This document shows positions 3,976 through 5,085 of a DNA stretch of 5,085 nucleotides, in pieces. The position numbers were made by a program, and so were the translations under genes. Below the pieces are notes generated by a model, which searched no databases, had not been told where the DNA came from, and saw nothing but the letters and a program-made list of their open reading frames with translations. Position 1 is the first letter of the stretch; every line of letters starts with the position of its first letter. The DNA comes from Bacteroidales bacterium Bact_16. Lineage in GTDB: Bacteria; Bacteroidota; Bacteroidia; Bacteroidales; UBA932. The stretch covers positions 1 through 5,085 of the forward strand of contig LUZH01000209.1 in NCBI GenBank assembly GCA_001602885.1. Reading direction: 5' to 3'.

Positions 3976-5085
3976 TTACTTGACGGTGAACAGGATGGAG
4001 CGCCTGGCTCCCTGCTCGTCGATCAGGGTGAGCCGGTGCGTGCCGCGCGCGGGGTCGACCCGCAGCTCGTGCTCGCCCGTGGTCTCCCCCACGAACTCGT
4101 CGTCGATGTGCCAGTAGAGCGTCGCGGCGGGGTCGGCGTGCGCGGCGCGGAACACCGCGCCGCCCAGCTCGCCGGACAGGCCGCGCGTGAGCACGATCGT
4201 AAGGTCGGGCAGCGGATAGATGATCTCGATGGGATTCTGGCCGGACGAGGCCGCGTCGAAGAGCGGATGCTTCGGCGGCAGCGGCCGGTAGTCCAGGTGT
4301 TTCTTCATATAATACCATTCCTGGGCCGGCGGGAGCACGAAGCGCACCTCGGCGCGCATCTGCTCCGGCGGGCAGCAGCTGCTGTTGACCTGATAGCGCC
4401 CCGCGGCGTCCAGATGGACCAGGCGGTGGTAGCGGCACATCCCGGGCTGCTCCTCCACGTCAGGCACCCAGATGGTATCGCGCTGTGGACAGAGGTCGCT
4501 GGCCGGGAAGCCGCTCTGGCGGCAGACCTCGACCTGCGTCATCCCTTCGGTGGGCCGCGCGAACCAGGCGGCGCCCGGCAGGGCCGAGAACACGTCGAAC
4601 ATCACGGGCGAGGCGTAGGACACGCCCGTGACGCCGGAGCGGCCCTCGCCGTCGCTGTTGCCCACCCACACCGCGACCACCCAGTCGCGGTTCACGCCCA
4701 CGCTCCACGCGTCGCGGTTGCCCCAGCTCGTGCCAGTCTTCCAGGCGATGCGGCGGCCGGTGGCGAAATCCATCCAGGACGCCTCCTCCTCGGGCCGGTT
4801 GGCGTTGGACAGGGCGTCGAAGGTCAGGTACGCCGCCGCGCGGCTGATCGGGATGCGGCGCGCGGGCAGGCGGTCGCGGTCCGCGTCCGCCAGGTAGGCA
4901 AGGTCCTCATAGACAGGGTCTCCGGCCAGCTCGGCCGCCAGGTAGTAATAGGCGCGGGCGAGCGTCTCCAGCGAGATCTCGGCGCCGCCGAGGATGAGCG
5001 AGAGGCCGTAGTGATCGGCGTCCCGGTCGATGGTGTCGAAGCCCATCGCCTGCAGGACGCCGAGGAAGCGCTCCGCGCCGTACTG
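3976..5085 (-). CDS. pbpC: Penicillin-binding protein 1C, C-terminal part
   Basis: The visible 369 residues are the C-terminal half of a bifunctional peptidoglycan glycosyltransferase/transpeptidase; the N-terminus lies beyond the right edge, so the reading frame is open to the last base. The protein is periplasmic with an N-terminal membrane anchor in this family. The fragment begins with YGAERFLGVLQAMGF (visible residues 2-16) and YGLSLILGGAEISLETLARAY (26-46), then the transpeptidase box KTGTS (116-120, bases 4726-4740). The active-site serine and SxN motif are upstream, outside the window. After the catalytic domain comes a cysteine-containing segment (C188, C199, C217, C237, C238) including YHRLVHLD, and a C-terminal beta-rich BiPBP_C-type domain (about 283-369). 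This architecture separates PBP1C from PBP1A/1B. In many genomes pbpC adjoins a large alpha-2-macroglobulin-like lipoprotein gene, which could lie just beyond the edge. Confidence 0.92.
   Translation of the reverse strand, partial: QYGAERFLGVLQAMGFDTIDRDADHYGLSLILGGAEISLETLARAYYYLAAELAGDPVYEDLAYLADADRDRLPARRIPISRAAAYLTFDALSNANRPEEEASWMDFATGRRIAWKTGTSWGNRDAWSVGVNRDWVVAVWVGNSDGEGRSGVTGVSYASPVMFDVFSALPGAAWFARPTEGMTQVEVCRQSGFPASDLCPQRDTIWVPDVEEQPGMCRYHRLVHLDAAGRYQVNSSCCPPEQMRAEVRFVLPPAQEWYYMKKHLDYRPLPPKHPLFDAASSGQNPIEIIYPLPDLTIVLTRGLSGELGGAVFRAAHADPAATLYWHIDDEFVGETTGEHELRVDPARGTHRLTLIDEQGARRSILFTVK

Noticed and set aside
3624..3983. Plus-strand open frame opposite DUF486
   Set aside because: It lacks any recognisable motif and lies entirely opposite a gene with strong DUF486 signatures.
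3914..4438. Minus-strand 174-codon frame overlapping the 3' end of pbpC
   Set aside because: It is an out-of-frame shadow rich in Arg, Ala and Pro inside pbpC; the pbpC frame carries the real C-terminal domain.
1..5085. Search for a defence system, mobile element, CRISPR array, tRNA or rRNA
   Set aside because: All genes belong to ordinary metabolic, transport or envelope families. No transposase, integrase, regularly spaced repeats or RNA-gene fold was seen.

Overview
The window looks like a stretch of a GC-rich Bacteroidota chromosome, probably order Bacteroidales. Two things point there. Perfect matches to the Bacteroidota -7 promoter element TAnnTTTG occur in the short AT-rich gaps between genes, and gene starts lack clear Shine-Dalgarno sequences and have A-rich leaders instead. 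The gene content also fits: a fucose/glucose/galactose-type MFS sugar porter beside a ROK kinase, paired deoxynucleoside kinases, and a PBP1C-type penicillin-binding protein. The organism assignment is inference, since no rRNA or tRNA is present.

Layout, left to right. Positions 1-2794 hold four minus-strand genes that read leftward from a promoter near 2815-2847: deoxynucleoside kinase A (2180-2794), deoxynucleoside kinase B (1505-2143), a 12-helix sugar MFS transporter (166-1473) and the first 48 codons of a ROK-family sugar kinase (1-146, cut by the window edge). The gaps are 36, 31 and 19 bases, so this is probably one operon. However, a terminator-like hairpin at the end of kinase A and a -7 box after it suggest that the last three genes can be uncoupled from the first. 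The two kinases are clear tandem paralogs, about 63% identical over 204 residues with no gaps.

Positions 2795-2863 are a compact divergent promoter region. Two opposed promoters overlap, and a perfect inverted repeat lies across the start region of the kinase operon. To its right, 2864-3568 (plus) encodes a glyoxalase II-like metallo-beta-lactamase-fold hydrolase. It runs tail-to-tail, with one base between stop codons, into a minus-strand four-helix DMT-family (DUF486) membrane protein at 3570-3938. Upstream of that gene, with a promoter-like box in a 37-base gap, is the C-terminal part of a minus-strand pbpC gene (3976-5085, N-terminus beyond the right edge).

Functionally, the left operon joins deoxynucleoside salvage (two kinases) to sugar uptake and phosphorylation (porter plus ROK kinase). 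The right side has housekeeping envelope and detoxification-type genes. There is no mobile element, CRISPR array, RNA gene or defence system. No stretch longer than 70 bases lacks a gene. I see no convincing novel system; the most interesting points are the paired kinases, their coupling to a sugar porter, and the compact regulatory architecture around kinase A.
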